A DNA stretch of 64,000 nt from the NCBI RefSeq assembly GCF_003014755.1, contig NZ_PYAW01000003.1, positions 620,001-684,000 on the forward strand. The letters run 5' to 3'. This stretch comes from Chitinophaga niastensis. Lineage in GTDB: Bacteria > Bacteroidota > Bacteroidia > Chitinophagales > Chitinophagaceae. Shown in pieces: positions 39,403 to 48,222 of this stretch (positions are counted from its first letter, which is position 1; every line of letters starts with the position of its first letter). Below the pieces are notes generated by a model that saw nothing but the letters and a program-made list of their open reading frames with translations, was not told where the DNA came from and made no database searches. Made by a program: the position numbers and the translations under genes.

Positions 39403-40707
39403 TTATCCTACAGCCTCCTCACTGGTTTGAGTGTTAACATGAATTGCTACCGGTGCAGGGGCAGGCGCTGTACCCGCTGCTGGTGTACTGGTATCCGAAC
39501 TATCTATTTTAGTGCCCGTGCCTCTCAGTTTCATGAACTTGTTTAAGAGATCAAACCAGAAACCAGCGCCCATAGATAACGCCATGGCTGTAAGCAGCCA
39601 GCCAAGGATACAAACAAAAAGACTATCATTTTCGTGAAGCGGTGAATAAAGGCCAAAAGAAAATTTACGGCCACTAATAGTAAAGGTTTCAACAGCATTC
39701 TTTCTCCATCCCAAACCCAGTGCTTTATTCATGTCCATGATATCTTCCTTGTATAACTGATTTGCTGCGGCCATTAAAGAGTCGGATTTCTTTTTCAGGT
39801 CATCTGAGATAGCTGCCAGTTGCCCCGCAGGGATTTGGGTTGGCCCTGTATAAAGCTGTTTATTTTGTTCAAGATATACATTGGCGCTTTGTACCAGTTC
39901 TTCCCGCAGTTTGGGATCATGGCTGAGCTTTGTAGCGATGCTGATAGAGTCTACATTAAAACTAATGGCGATGATCAAACCGACGATGAAAAGAATCGCT
40001 TTTGTATAACGTTTATACCAACCGGTAGCCCGATCCATGGTATCGTCAAACCATTGCTCCAGCAGCTGCCTGAATTTATCCGGGTCTGCCCCGCATTCCT
40101 TCCACAGCGACTTCAGGAAGAGGCTTGTATCCTTATCGAGGAATGACACATTTGCGGGATTGATACCGATCATGTCTGACCTGTCCTCTTTCTCCAATTT
40201 GTTGTTTAATTGCAGGCGTAAAGCCACAATAGCCGGATTCCGGAGGTCGGTATTAGGGTTTACCGGCAGGTGATATATGGTCCCTGCCTGTATGGAATCA
40301 TTCATTTTCTGCAGTTCATTTCCTTCACTTCGTTCAAGCCCTGCAAGCAGGTCAATAATTACTTTAGAGAAATTCTGTGCAGAGAGATAAGCAGGCTTGC
40401 TGTAATAACTGTCCTCACCCAGGTATTTTATTAATGGATGCACATAAAACCAGGTGGCTATTTCCTTGTTTTTTAAGAGGTTGGGCTTCCCGATTAAACT
40501 CACAAGTTCCCGGAAATGTCCAAGGAGCCGGATACCTGTTGCAGACGTTGCGTCTTCCAACATGCGGATAATGGCCTTCTCCAGTATTTTGGAACGAAAA
40601 GCGAGTTTGGTAGCTAACATTTCCTGGATAATAGTAGCCAGTAAACTGTACAATAAATAGATAAACACGAGGCCAATTACTACATCCAAAACAGGATTTT
40701 GAAACAT
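39403..40707 (-). CDS. Membrane protein of unknown function coupled to GH25
   Basis: 434 residues. One helix is at the N-terminus (DVVIGLVFIYLLYSLLATII near 8-27), a large soluble part spans 30-230, a second helix is AILFIVGLIIAISFNV near 236-251, and a third is SLFVCILGWLLTAMALSMGA near 364-383, followed by GFWFDLLNKFMKLRGTGTKI and a Pro/Ala/Thr-rich tail. I recognise the layout from other Bacteroidota genomes but know no function. The tight coupling to a leaderless muramidase invites comparison with holin/endolysin or secretion pairs, but helix spacing and size are not those of a classical holin. Confidence 0.75.
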   Translation of the reverse strand: MFQNPVLDVVIGLVFIYLLYSLLATIIQEMLATKLAFRSKILEKAIIRMLEDATSATGIRLLGHFRELVSLIGKPNLLKNKEIATWFYVHPLIKYLGEDSYYSKPAYLSAQNFSKVIIDLLAGLERSEGNELQKMNDSIQAGTIYHLPVNPNTDLRNPAIVALRLQLNNKLEKEDRSDMIGINPANVSFLDKDTSLFLKSLWKECGADPDKFRQLLEQWFDDTMDRATGWYKRYTKAILFIVGLIIAISFNVDSISIATKLSHDPKLREELVQSANVYLEQNKQLYTGPTQIPAGQLAAISDDLKKKSDSLMAAANQLYKEDIMDMNKALGLGWRKNAVETFTISGRKFSFGLYSPLHENDSLFVCILGWLLTAMALSMGAGFWFDLLNKFMKLRGTGTKIDSSDTSTPAAGTAPAPAPVAIHVNTQTSEEAVG

Positions 40708-40932
40708 AGCATCTGAATATTTAGTGCGTTGTATTTGCCTACTCTAGTTCTCCGTTTTCGGCAAGCCGGTTAATGTAAAAAAGCAATTGAGTAGAAGAAT
40801 CGTCTGTTTGGGGTAAAAAATCTGGGGTCGAAATGTATGCCTTTCCTATATCTAATATTAAATGCGTAATTAAATCTACAGATAAATTCTAAAAGCACCA
40901 ACTATTATAGGTAAATAAATTATACTGCCTGT

Positions 40933-40961
40933 AAAAAAACAGCCCCGCAATAATGCAGGGC
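40933..40961 (-). terminator. Terminator of the TlpA gene
   Basis: GCCCcGCA and TGCaGGGC form a stem with one mismatch and tetraloop ATAA. On the minus strand it is followed by GTTTTTTT. Confidence 0.75.
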
Positions 40962-40992
40962 CGCTCTTTCGTATATGATATCACTTGAACAA

Positions 40993-42105
40993 TTATGGCA
41001 GCAGCTCTGCTAATCTCTTTTCCAAAGCATCTCCGTGAAAACCAATATTAATTACTTTTCCGGTCGGATCAATCAAAAAGCTGGCAGGAATAGCCATCAC
41101 ACCATAATCTTTAGCAACTTTGCTGTCTCCACCTTTTAAATCAGATATATGTGTCCACGGAAGTTTATCTTCTGCAATTGCCTGTAACCATTTACTTTTT
41201 TCTGTATCTAATGATACTGATAAGATGGTAAAGTTTTTATTCTTAAACTTTTCGTAAGCTGTTATCAGGTTAGGATTCTCTGCCCTGCATGGTTTGCACC
41301 AGCTGGCCCAAAAATCAACTAAAACATATTTACCTTTAAAATCTGCCAGTGATACATTTTTTCCATTTACATCCGGAGCGGTAGTAGCAGGTGCCTGTTT
41401 GTCAACTAATCCCATCATGATGGTGCTGCCACCAACCAGTTGGCTCATCATTTTTTTAATGGTAAAGGTGTTCTTTGCGTCGGGGCCCAGTTTATTGATT
41501 AATGCTACTAAATCTGCCCTGGGCATGGCATCCGACAAATACACATTTATTAAATACGATGCTACACCAGAATTAGGGTGCTTGTTGATCCAAAGTAAAC
41601 TGGCATCCACCTCTCTCTTCTTAAGCGCTGTTTTCTTTGCTTCTGCTGCGTGTGCAGCCTCTGTATCACCGATCGACTGTGCGGCCATTAATTGATCTTC
41701 TGCTGCCTGTTTTTGGCTTACACAAGTATCTCCATCCAGTATATTAGCAGAAACATCCATCCAATCAGCAACAAATGGACTACCTGTATATTTTGCGTTC
41801 TTAAAGTAAGGTCCTTTACCGGTGATATTCACCTTACCGGCTTCAAGATAAAGCACTGTACCCTGGCTATCTGCACCACCTACCTGCAGTATGTAAGTAG
41901 AACCACCACCGCTCATATCTACATCAAAACTGAAACCACCATCTTTGGTGTAGGTAGAATCTGTTTTCTCTGTAAGAGGACCCCATAAGTACACCACTGT
42001 ATTATTGGGTAATCCGGCTATTTTGGCGGTAAGTTCCAGGTTTTTCTTTTGTGCATTTGCCGCAAAAGTGGAGCATAAAGCAAGCCCTAATAATATTTTC
42101 TTCAT
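40993..42105 (-). CDS. TlpA-type thiol-disulfide oxidoreductase with DUF4369
   Basis: 370 residues from MKKILLGLALCSTFAANAQK at 42105 (a Met two codons upstream is possible). After the signal peptide the DUF4369 beta domain covers about 20-120 (LTAKIAGLPNNTVVYLWGPL, LYLEAGKVNITGKGPYFKNA). A helical linker leads to the thioredoxin-like domain, with LADFKGKYVLVDFWASWCKP and the redox pair Cys270-Cys273, then FLIDPTGKVINIGFHG. Such periplasmic or surface proteins reduce disulfides. It is the last gene of the locus that starts at the sigma factor, 35 bp after the M1 peptidase. Confidence 0.93.
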   Translation of the reverse strand: MKKILLGLALCSTFAANAQKKNLELTAKIAGLPNNTVVYLWGPLTEKTDSTYTKDGGFSFDVDMSGGGSTYILQVGGADSQGTVLYLEAGKVNITGKGPYFKNAKYTGSPFVADWMDVSANILDGDTCVSQKQAAEDQLMAAQSIGDTEAAHAAEAKKTALKKREVDASLLWINKHPNSGVASYLINVYLSDAMPRADLVALINKLGPDAKNTFTIKKMMSQLVGGSTIMMGLVDKQAPATTAPDVNGKNVSLADFKGKYVLVDFWASWCKPCRAENPNLITAYEKFKNKNFTILSVSLDTEKSKWLQAIAEDKLPWTHISDLKGGDSKVAKDYGVMAIPASFLIDPTGKVINIGFHGDALEKRLAELLP

Positions 42106-42140
42106 ACGCATTCTTTTAATTAATTAGAATTGTTACTTAT

Positions 42141-44753
42141 TTATTTTCCAGCTAAAAAGTCAATTTTGTTTAAACTGAGCACCTCATCTTCTTCATTAAA
42201 ATTGCTGATGACCATAGTATATGGCAGCGTTATTCCCTGCTGCTGGCGGTATCCGGCAAATTCCAGTTTACTGTACAACAGGCTATCTTCCGGATTTCCT
42301 TTCCGTTCTTCCTGTATTTTATAACCTGTATGCGCATCATAATAATAATTCCACTTTTCGCCGATAAGTGTGGTCACTGTTATAACATAAGCATACATAC
42401 CATCTATATGCAGTAATGAATCTGCCAGGACGGTATGATGGTTATCATCAAAAAAAAGTAATTCGGGAAATAATTCAGTAGCAGTGCGTAGCTGATCCTT
42501 TTGCTGTGTGGTTAAAGCCGTTGGTGTACTCAGTTGGGTATAGGCAACACTCGTGTCAGTTGTTACAATGCTTTTCAGGGTAAGGTTTATATTGTTTAAC
42601 GTGACAGTAACATTATTTTGCTGCGGGTATTTATACTTTTTTGTAAATAAATATTCTCCGCTATCAAATGATGCATACGTTAAAGATCCCTGTTTCACTT
42701 GTGTGATGCGTTCTTTTCCTCCAATTGCAGTAAGGTAACGATCGATTATAGTGCGGGCAGTTATACTCTTTACTGCCGGCAGTTTTGCCCCGGTCCCCTT
42801 CCAGGCATTGTTTGTACGGTCAATATCCGGTATGCTTTTTTTAGGATCTATTATAACAGCGGTAACAGGTGTAGTGGATGGGTAATGAAAAGTATGCGTA
42901 TCCCCTAACTGCCAAACCTGTGCAGGTAGCTGCAGGGTATGCAATTGCCCGTTGAACTCCCGTATTTCGATGGTAACGGGCATCACCATTTTGTTTTTAT
43001 TTTCGATGGTAATGTCTATCCCATGCGATGGATCATTATCAACATATATTACTTCTTTAATAGCCTGATCCAACTTCCAGTCATTTAAAAACCAACTGCG
43101 CCAGAACCAGCTAAGATCCTCACCGGTACCGTTTTCCATTGCACTAAAAAAATCGTTGGGGGTAGGATGTTTAAATGACCAGTCTTTTATAAACATCTTA
43201 AAAGCATCATCAAATCTTTCTTTACCAATTACGTTATTACGCAAAAGGCATAGTGCCACCGCAGGTTTTATATACATGAGCATGGCCATGCTGGCCGGTG
43301 GTACAGTAGCAGCAGGCGTATGCACCGGTGGCATTGTTTTTTTCCCAGATAACCATCCTATCGCATCACTCATCATAAATGACGGTTCTCCATGCAGCGT
43401 ATCGCAATTAATGAGGTTGATGAATGTATTTAAACCTTCACACATCCAGCCATTTTTGCTATCGACAGCTACCATCATATTAAACCAGGTATGTCCCAGT
43501 TCATGATTGGTTTTTGTCCATACCGTATTGCCAAAACTAGTGGCTGAATAATGTAGCAGCGACACTCCGGGACCTGCAACACCCGTTATTGAACCGGCGA
43601 TGTTTACCGAAGTATTATAAGGATATGGTGTCCATAAATTGGAATACGTTTCCAATATATGTTTCATACTGATAGTGGTAGTTTTCCAATCAGGATTGCT
43701 TTCGGGTGGATACAAGGCCATAGCCAGTGCAGTACGGCCATCCGGCAAATTTACTTTTACGGCATCCCACAGGAAGGCGGCAGATGCAGCCCACAAACCA
43801 TCTCCGGCATTTGCTGAGTGAAAATGCCAGGTAAGATCTTTCCCTTTAGGATGCAATGATGTATTGTTGATGTCTTTTGCCGATCTTATGTTTATAACAG
43901 TATCACTTTTCCATGCTTTTTCATAGCGCTGTAACAAATCCGCAGGCAGCACCTCTTTTGGATTCATTAACTGGCCGGTACCCTGTACAATTAAATCAGC
44001 CGGTGCGGTAAAGTTGATGTTCAGCTCACCGGGTTCCACATAATAGCCCGAGGCAAACACATTCCATCCCTGTACATTATCAAATACGGACATACGCGGA
44101 AACATAGACCCAAATTGAAAAACAGTACCATGTGGAGTAGGCAGTATCCCCATAAAATCTGATCCATTACGTGGTAATGTAAAATCATATTCGATGGCAA
44201 TAACTGCCTTACTACCTGGTGCCAATGGTGTTGGCAATTGTACTTTTACATAGGTATCTGTAACCTGGTAGCTTGTATTTTTTAATGGTTGGTCTTTGAT
44301 GCTTGTCTGCAGAGAATGTATCCGGCATCCATCCGTAAATTCCTGTACACCAAAACGACTGCCTTTAGGCGGTGTAAGTATAGCAGTACGCGAATCTTTT
44401 CTGAAACGATTTTGCCCCACTGATAACCAAACATACGGCAACGGTCCGGGGCTGTTATTGGTATATGTGATCGTAACCTTTCCCTGTATATTCCGGGTAA
44501 GTGTATCCAATACTACCGCTACATTATAATCTGCCCTGTTTTGCCAATATGCTGCACCAGGCTTGCCGCTGGCAGTCCTGGTGGCATTTCCCTGTGGGTA
44601 CACCATCGGGGCAAAGGCTTCCATCGCATTATAAATGGAATCCTGTTTTGATTGTGCAATACCATTTAAAGCGGATATTAAAATGCCTCCTGCTAACAGC
44701 GACACAAATTTACGATGCATGGAAGTGAATTTATTACCAGGAGGGATCATCAT
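42141..44753 (-). CDS. M1-family aminopeptidase, exported
   Basis: 871 residues from the ATG at 44753, one base past the stop of the upstream gene; the signal peptide (MHRKFVSLLAGGILISALNG) begins at an internal Met at 44720, also possible as start. The N-terminal beta domain has AAYWQNRADYNVAVVLDTLT-like sequence. The gluzincin site is intact: HELGH at about 417-421 and Glu439 in NGWMCEGLNTF, with the 18-residue spacing of M1 enzymes. The usual GxMEN exopeptidase motif is not clear (GSITGVAGPGVSL sits in its place), so it may be less specific for N-termini. It should cleave peptides in the periplasm. Coupled to TlpA genes on both sides. Confidence 0.88.
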   Translation of the reverse strand: MMIPPGNKFTSMHRKFVSLLAGGILISALNGIAQSKQDSIYNAMEAFAPMVYPQGNATRTASGKPGAAYWQNRADYNVAVVLDTLTRNIQGKVTITYTNNSPGPLPYVWLSVGQNRFRKDSRTAILTPPKGSRFGVQEFTDGCRIHSLQTSIKDQPLKNTSYQVTDTYVKVQLPTPLAPGSKAVIAIEYDFTLPRNGSDFMGILPTPHGTVFQFGSMFPRMSVFDNVQGWNVFASGYYVEPGELNINFTAPADLIVQGTGQLMNPKEVLPADLLQRYEKAWKSDTVINIRSAKDINNTSLHPKGKDLTWHFHSANAGDGLWAASAAFLWDAVKVNLPDGRTALAMALYPPESNPDWKTTTISMKHILETYSNLWTPYPYNTSVNIAGSITGVAGPGVSLLHYSATSFGNTVWTKTNHELGHTWFNMMVAVDSKNGWMCEGLNTFINLINCDTLHGEPSFMMSDAIGWLSGKKTMPPVHTPAATVPPASMAMLMYIKPAVALCLLRNNVIGKERFDDAFKMFIKDWSFKHPTPNDFFSAMENGTGEDLSWFWRSWFLNDWKLDQAIKEVIYVDNDPSHGIDITIENKNKMVMPVTIEIREFNGQLHTLQLPAQVWQLGDTHTFHYPSTTPVTAVIIDPKKSIPDIDRTNNAWKGTGAKLPAVKSITARTIIDRYLTAIGGKERITQVKQGSLTYASFDSGEYLFTKKYKYPQQNNVTVTLNNINLTLKSIVTTDTSVAYTQLSTPTALTTQQKDQLRTATELFPELLFFDDNHHTVLADSLLHIDGMYAYVITVTTLIGEKWNYYYDAHTGYKIQEERKGNPEDSLLYSKLEFAGYRQQQGITLPYTMVISNFNEEDEVLSLNKIDFLAGK

Positions 44754-44754
44754 T

Positions 44755-46167
44755 TTAATTTCTTGACTTATAAAAATTAGATATTTTTTGTTCAAAATCT
44801 ACGTCAAACGGAGATCCCAGGCCACCATCCAGGAAGTTACCATTTTCATCAATGGCCATACAACGGGTTACACCTGTTAAACAATATTTTTTGCGGAACT
44901 GGATGCATTGTTCATCGGTTTCGTCAGATGGAAGCAGTAAATTATTAACGCCATCTATCTGATGATCTTTAGAGAATTTTTTCCAGAAATCCTCTGCCAT
45001 CGGGTCATCCCAGGCAATGGTTAGAAAAACAATATCTTTTTTATCTTTATAGGATGCCACTATTTTATTATAGACAGGTAATGATTTTACACAACCGGAG
45101 CACCACGTAGCCCATATATCAATGATGACCATTTTTCCTTTGAAATCAGACAAACGAACGATATCTCCTTTGTCATTTTTTAAAGCAAAATTAAAAGCAG
45201 GCTTTCCTTTTTCCAGTTGCTGATAGGAATGGTATATAGAGTCGATCGCCTGCATACCTGGACATGGTTTCAATAATGCTTTAATAGCAGGGTAAATCCT
45301 TTTGAGCTTTGGGCTAAGGTATTTATACCTTGCTTCCACGTAGAACCATCCTAATGCCACTTCCTGTTTTAATAATTCGCTTTTGGATAGCTGGAGGATC
45401 TCTATCACTTTAAACTGATCTTCCAGGGTGGAGTCCTGTGCTTTTTTACCGTACCACCATACATTTACGGTCTGTTGGGAGATGCTGTTGTCGCCAATTT
45501 GGGAATAAGCACTACTGGTTATATCAAAATCTTTGAAATACCAGTCGTTAAAATCTTTTGATTGTGTAATTTCTTTATGAGCGTCGGTGTAATTACACTT
45601 TAGTAATAATTGTCTTGATTGTTCATACACTTTTATAAGTGCGAGATTGGCGGAATCTGTCACCTTTGCTTTAACAATTGCTTCCTGTACCTGTTGTGAA
45701 CGGGTTTTGAGCTGATCGTTCAATTCCGCAAACGTAACTTTATTATAGTCTATATTATACAAGCTATCAATGATATAAGGGATCGCTTGCCTTGCTGCAT
45801 TTTTTCCACTCCAGTCAGCACGGAATTGATAATTGACAATATTCGGATCACTTATTTTAGGAGATAAAAATAATTGTACTTTATCTCCTGCATTTACTAA
45901 GGTGGGAATGCTGTTTAAATAAATGATTTGTGTGCACGCAGGTAATTGCCGGGAATAGACCTCTGCAGGATTATCTTTTTTCAGAAAGAAGATTTCCCGC
46001 TCATATGTCATAAACTGGCTGCCTTTTAAATAATTAAAAGTCATGTTGCCCGCAAAGCCGGATCTGGCCACTACCTTAACTTGCAGAGACGTGACTGTGT
46101 TGGGCGTGGTATTCGCAAATAAATGAGTGCTGAAAGCCATCATTAATAATAAAAATCTATTTCTCAT
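44755..46167 (-). CDS. TlpA-family thioredoxin-fold protein, large N-terminal domain
   Basis: 470 residues. Signal peptide MRNRFLLLMMAFSTHLFANT. The first 320 residues (beta-rich, then helical) are typical of long Bacteroidota TlpA proteins. The thioredoxin domain follows: FNFALKNDKGDIVRLSDFKG, KMVIIDIWATWCSGCVKSLP with Cys356-Cys359, FLTIAWDDPMAEDFWKKFSK and RCMAIDENGNFLDGG. It carries the TTCACCC-N14-GTCGCC motif 24 bp upstream of its start, so it may have its own sigma-dependent promoter within the locus. It ends one base before the M1 peptidase start. Confidence 0.92.
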   Translation of the reverse strand: MRNRFLLLMMAFSTHLFANTTPNTVTSLQVKVVARSGFAGNMTFNYLKGSQFMTYEREIFFLKKDNPAEVYSRQLPACTQIIYLNSIPTLVNAGDKVQLFLSPKISDPNIVNYQFRADWSGKNAARQAIPYIIDSLYNIDYNKVTFAELNDQLKTRSQQVQEAIVKAKVTDSANLALIKVYEQSRQLLLKCNYTDAHKEITQSKDFNDWYFKDFDITSSAYSQIGDNSISQQTVNVWWYGKKAQDSTLEDQFKVIEILQLSKSELLKQEVALGWFYVEARYKYLSPKLKRIYPAIKALLKPCPGMQAIDSIYHSYQQLEKGKPAFNFALKNDKGDIVRLSDFKGKMVIIDIWATWCSGCVKSLPVYNKIVASYKDKKDIVFLTIAWDDPMAEDFWKKFSKDHQIDGVNNLLLPSDETDEQCIQFRKKYCLTGVTRCMAIDENGNFLDGGLGSPFDVDFEQKISNFYKSRN

Positions 46168-46190
46168 GATACCATTATTTGTTAAACTAT

Positions 46191-46218
46191 AGGCGACATA
46201 AATGACTGATAGGGTGAA
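46191..46218 (-). promoter_or_regulatory. Candidate ECF promoter, copy B
   Basis: On the minus strand TTCACCC (46212-46218), 14 bases, then GTCGCCTATA. Element, spacing and flank are the same as copy A upstream of FecR. Confidence 0.65.
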
Positions 46219-46235
46219 GGACCGGAGCTGTTTTT

Positions 46236-47306
46236 TTAGGTATGTAATAATTCAGCTAACTTATTTTTCATTATTGTCAGTTCTGCATCATCCAGTTGCT
46301 GGCTTAAAAAAGCAATTTTTCCGTCACGACCAATGATCATTACTTTTGTAAGACCACCGTTTTCTTTCACAAAATGCTGAAATATTTTCCCATCAGTATC
46401 GAGCACTAACGGATAAGTGATATTCATATCTTTTGCGAATTCCAACACAGTTTCTTTCGGTTCTTTGAAATCGATACCGAAAGCCAGTAACCCTTCCGGC
46501 TGATATTTTTTCCAGATATCATTTTCCAGATGTGGCATCAGTTTGCGGCAAACACCGCACCAGGTAGCTGTAAATTCCAGTAATACTACCTTACCCCTGA
46601 GATCCTTCATGGTATAGGTTTTACCATTGGGGACCACCAATTGCAGATCAGCCGGCAGTTTATCTCCGATGCTTACTTTATAATCCCAGTAAGGTTTATG
46701 GCTTGCTACATCTATCCGTTCCTGTTGCAGTCTCCACATTTTTACAAAGTCAGGAAATGTTGTATCAAAAGGGGCTGGTATAGATGAGCAAAGAATATCA
46801 CCTTTTCTGCCAATGATAACGGTGCGTGGAATAGCTGTTACTTTGTAATCTTTCAAAAATGCGATTGCAGCTGCATCTTTTGTATTGTTTGATATTACAA
46901 TATGCTGAATATTGTTTTTGTTTTGTTTGTTCATGAATTGTTTCCATTCCTCCAATTTGTTACGTGCAATGGAGATGAAAACAATACTTGCATCATCTTT
47001 GATGGCTTCCGCTTCTTTATTCACCACCACCTGTTGCTGCATGCTCTCTTTATCGAGTGTGCTCCAGATATTGATGATGACCACTTTCCCTTTAAGGTTT
47101 GCCAGGCTGATGGTTTTACCTTTTACGGTGGTAAAGGTAAAATCCGGTGCCTGCGAACCAAAAGGCAATTCACCCGGATCGGACGATGCATCTGACGCAC
47201 CAGCAGTAAAAGTTTGACCGGCTGATTGAGCATAACCAACATTTGTAATACCGCTGGTAAATGCAAACGCCATTACTAATACGGACAGACTACGAGAGTA
47301 TAGCAT
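46236..47306 (-). CDS. Protein with two thioredoxin-like domains, first one lacking its Cys pair
   Basis: 356 residues with a signal peptide (MLYSRSLSVLVMAFAFTSGI, then TNVGYAQ). Domain 1 (about 48-195) has FGSQAPDFTFTTVKGKTISL and VVIINIWSTLDKESMQQQVV, where the WCxxC of TlpA is replaced by WSTLDKES. Domain 2 (about 210-356) has LQLVVPNGKTYTMKDLRGKV, LLEFTATWCGVCRKLMPHLE with Cys250-Cys253 and KVMIIGRDGKIAFLSQQ. Only domain 2 can do thiol chemistry; domain 1 may bind a partner. It follows the lipoprotein gene by 20 bp and precedes the TlpA gene. Confidence 0.9.
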   Translation of the reverse strand: MLYSRSLSVLVMAFAFTSGITNVGYAQSAGQTFTAGASDASSDPGELPFGSQAPDFTFTTVKGKTISLANLKGKVVIINIWSTLDKESMQQQVVVNKEAEAIKDDASIVFISIARNKLEEWKQFMNKQNKNNIQHIVISNNTKDAAAIAFLKDYKVTAIPRTVIIGRKGDILCSSIPAPFDTTFPDFVKMWRLQQERIDVASHKPYWDYKVSIGDKLPADLQLVVPNGKTYTMKDLRGKVVLLEFTATWCGVCRKLMPHLENDIWKKYQPEGLLAFGIDFKEPKETVLEFAKDMNITYPLVLDTDGKIFQHFVKENGGLTKVMIIGRDGKIAFLSQQLDDAELTIMKNKLAELLHT

Positions 47307-47326
47307 GATATTACGTTTAATAATTT

Positions 47327-48190
47327 TTAAGAATGATTCCCAATTGCCTGTAGATCCACACCAAACTGAGATTGGTAATAATTAATAATAGCATCGTACT
47401 TGCCTTGAATAAGCCCGTTTATATCCACAGCCGGGTTTAGGATAGTAGCATCTAATTCAGCCCTGGTATGGCTTGTAATAGCAGTAATGTAGCTTAGAAA
47501 ATCTATTAGCAGGGTTCCCCCATTGTTATAGTCATCTATCAATCCAGCTGCATATTTACCCCCGGCAGGTAGAAAAGCATAATCATTAGGAGCCAGTTTT
47601 ATAAAAACAGGGGGGATACTGATACTACCGCTTTTGATAGCCTGTTGGGCATAACAGCTATGTAACCACCCTTTCATCTGTGCCAGTTCTGCGGGTGTTT
47701 TTTTCGTCAGGGTGCTATCGGTCCATCCTATGGCCATCATACTGCTACTTGCTGCAAATCCTGTAACCGACGGATGTGCCAACATTACATCACCCAAGGA
47801 GTAGAGGCTATCTATGTGGGCAGCCAATATAATTTTAAGCGGTAATGTTTTACGTAAGAAACTCTCCGGATAATAATCCAGGCACTGTGTTCTGAAATAG
47901 TCTAATGTTTGCCCTACGTAAGCAGGGTTACCAATAGTGGCAGTATAGGTGATATAGTTATTGTAATCGTATGCGAAATCTATATTTGTAAATTTGTACA
48001 GGATATAGGTGCCATATTTTTTATGAAACGCTACAATAGAATCATCATAAGGCTGATTGCCTTGTGGCAGGGTATAAAAATCGGGCACCTTAGTAGGAGT
48101 AAGTTTGGCTTCTTTATTACAGGCGGCCAAACTCCACACCATTACCGGCAAACAAATTATTTTAATAGTACGCAACAAAAAATGATGCAT
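47327..48190 (-). CDS. SusCD-linked lipoprotein, Peptidase_Mx-like but without HExxH
   Basis: 287 residues. The lipobox is MVWSLAACNKEAKLTPTK. The sequence YTLPQGNQPYDDSIVAFHKK, YGTYILYKFTNIDFAYDYNN and the end NGLIQGKYDAIINYYQSQFG, VDLQAIG resemble Bacteroidota lipoproteins encoded just after SusD and often labelled putative zinc-binding metallopeptidase. No HExxH is found in this copy; the stretch where it may be expected reads LLIDFLSYITAITSHTRAEL. It probably acts as a non-enzymatic accessory surface lipoprotein of the importer. It starts 32 bp after SusD on the same strand. Confidence 0.7.
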   Translation of the reverse strand: MHHFLLRTIKIICLPVMVWSLAACNKEAKLTPTKVPDFYTLPQGNQPYDDSIVAFHKKYGTYILYKFTNIDFAYDYNNYITYTATIGNPAYVGQTLDYFRTQCLDYYPESFLRKTLPLKIILAAHIDSLYSLGDVMLAHPSVTGFAASSSMMAIGWTDSTLTKKTPAELAQMKGWLHSCYAQQAIKSGSISIPPVFIKLAPNDYAFLPAGGKYAAGLIDDYNNGGTLLIDFLSYITAITSHTRAELDATILNPAVDINGLIQGKYDAIINYYQSQFGVDLQAIGNHS

Positions 48191-48222
48191 ATAGTATGAT
48201 TTATGAATGATGAAATAATGAT

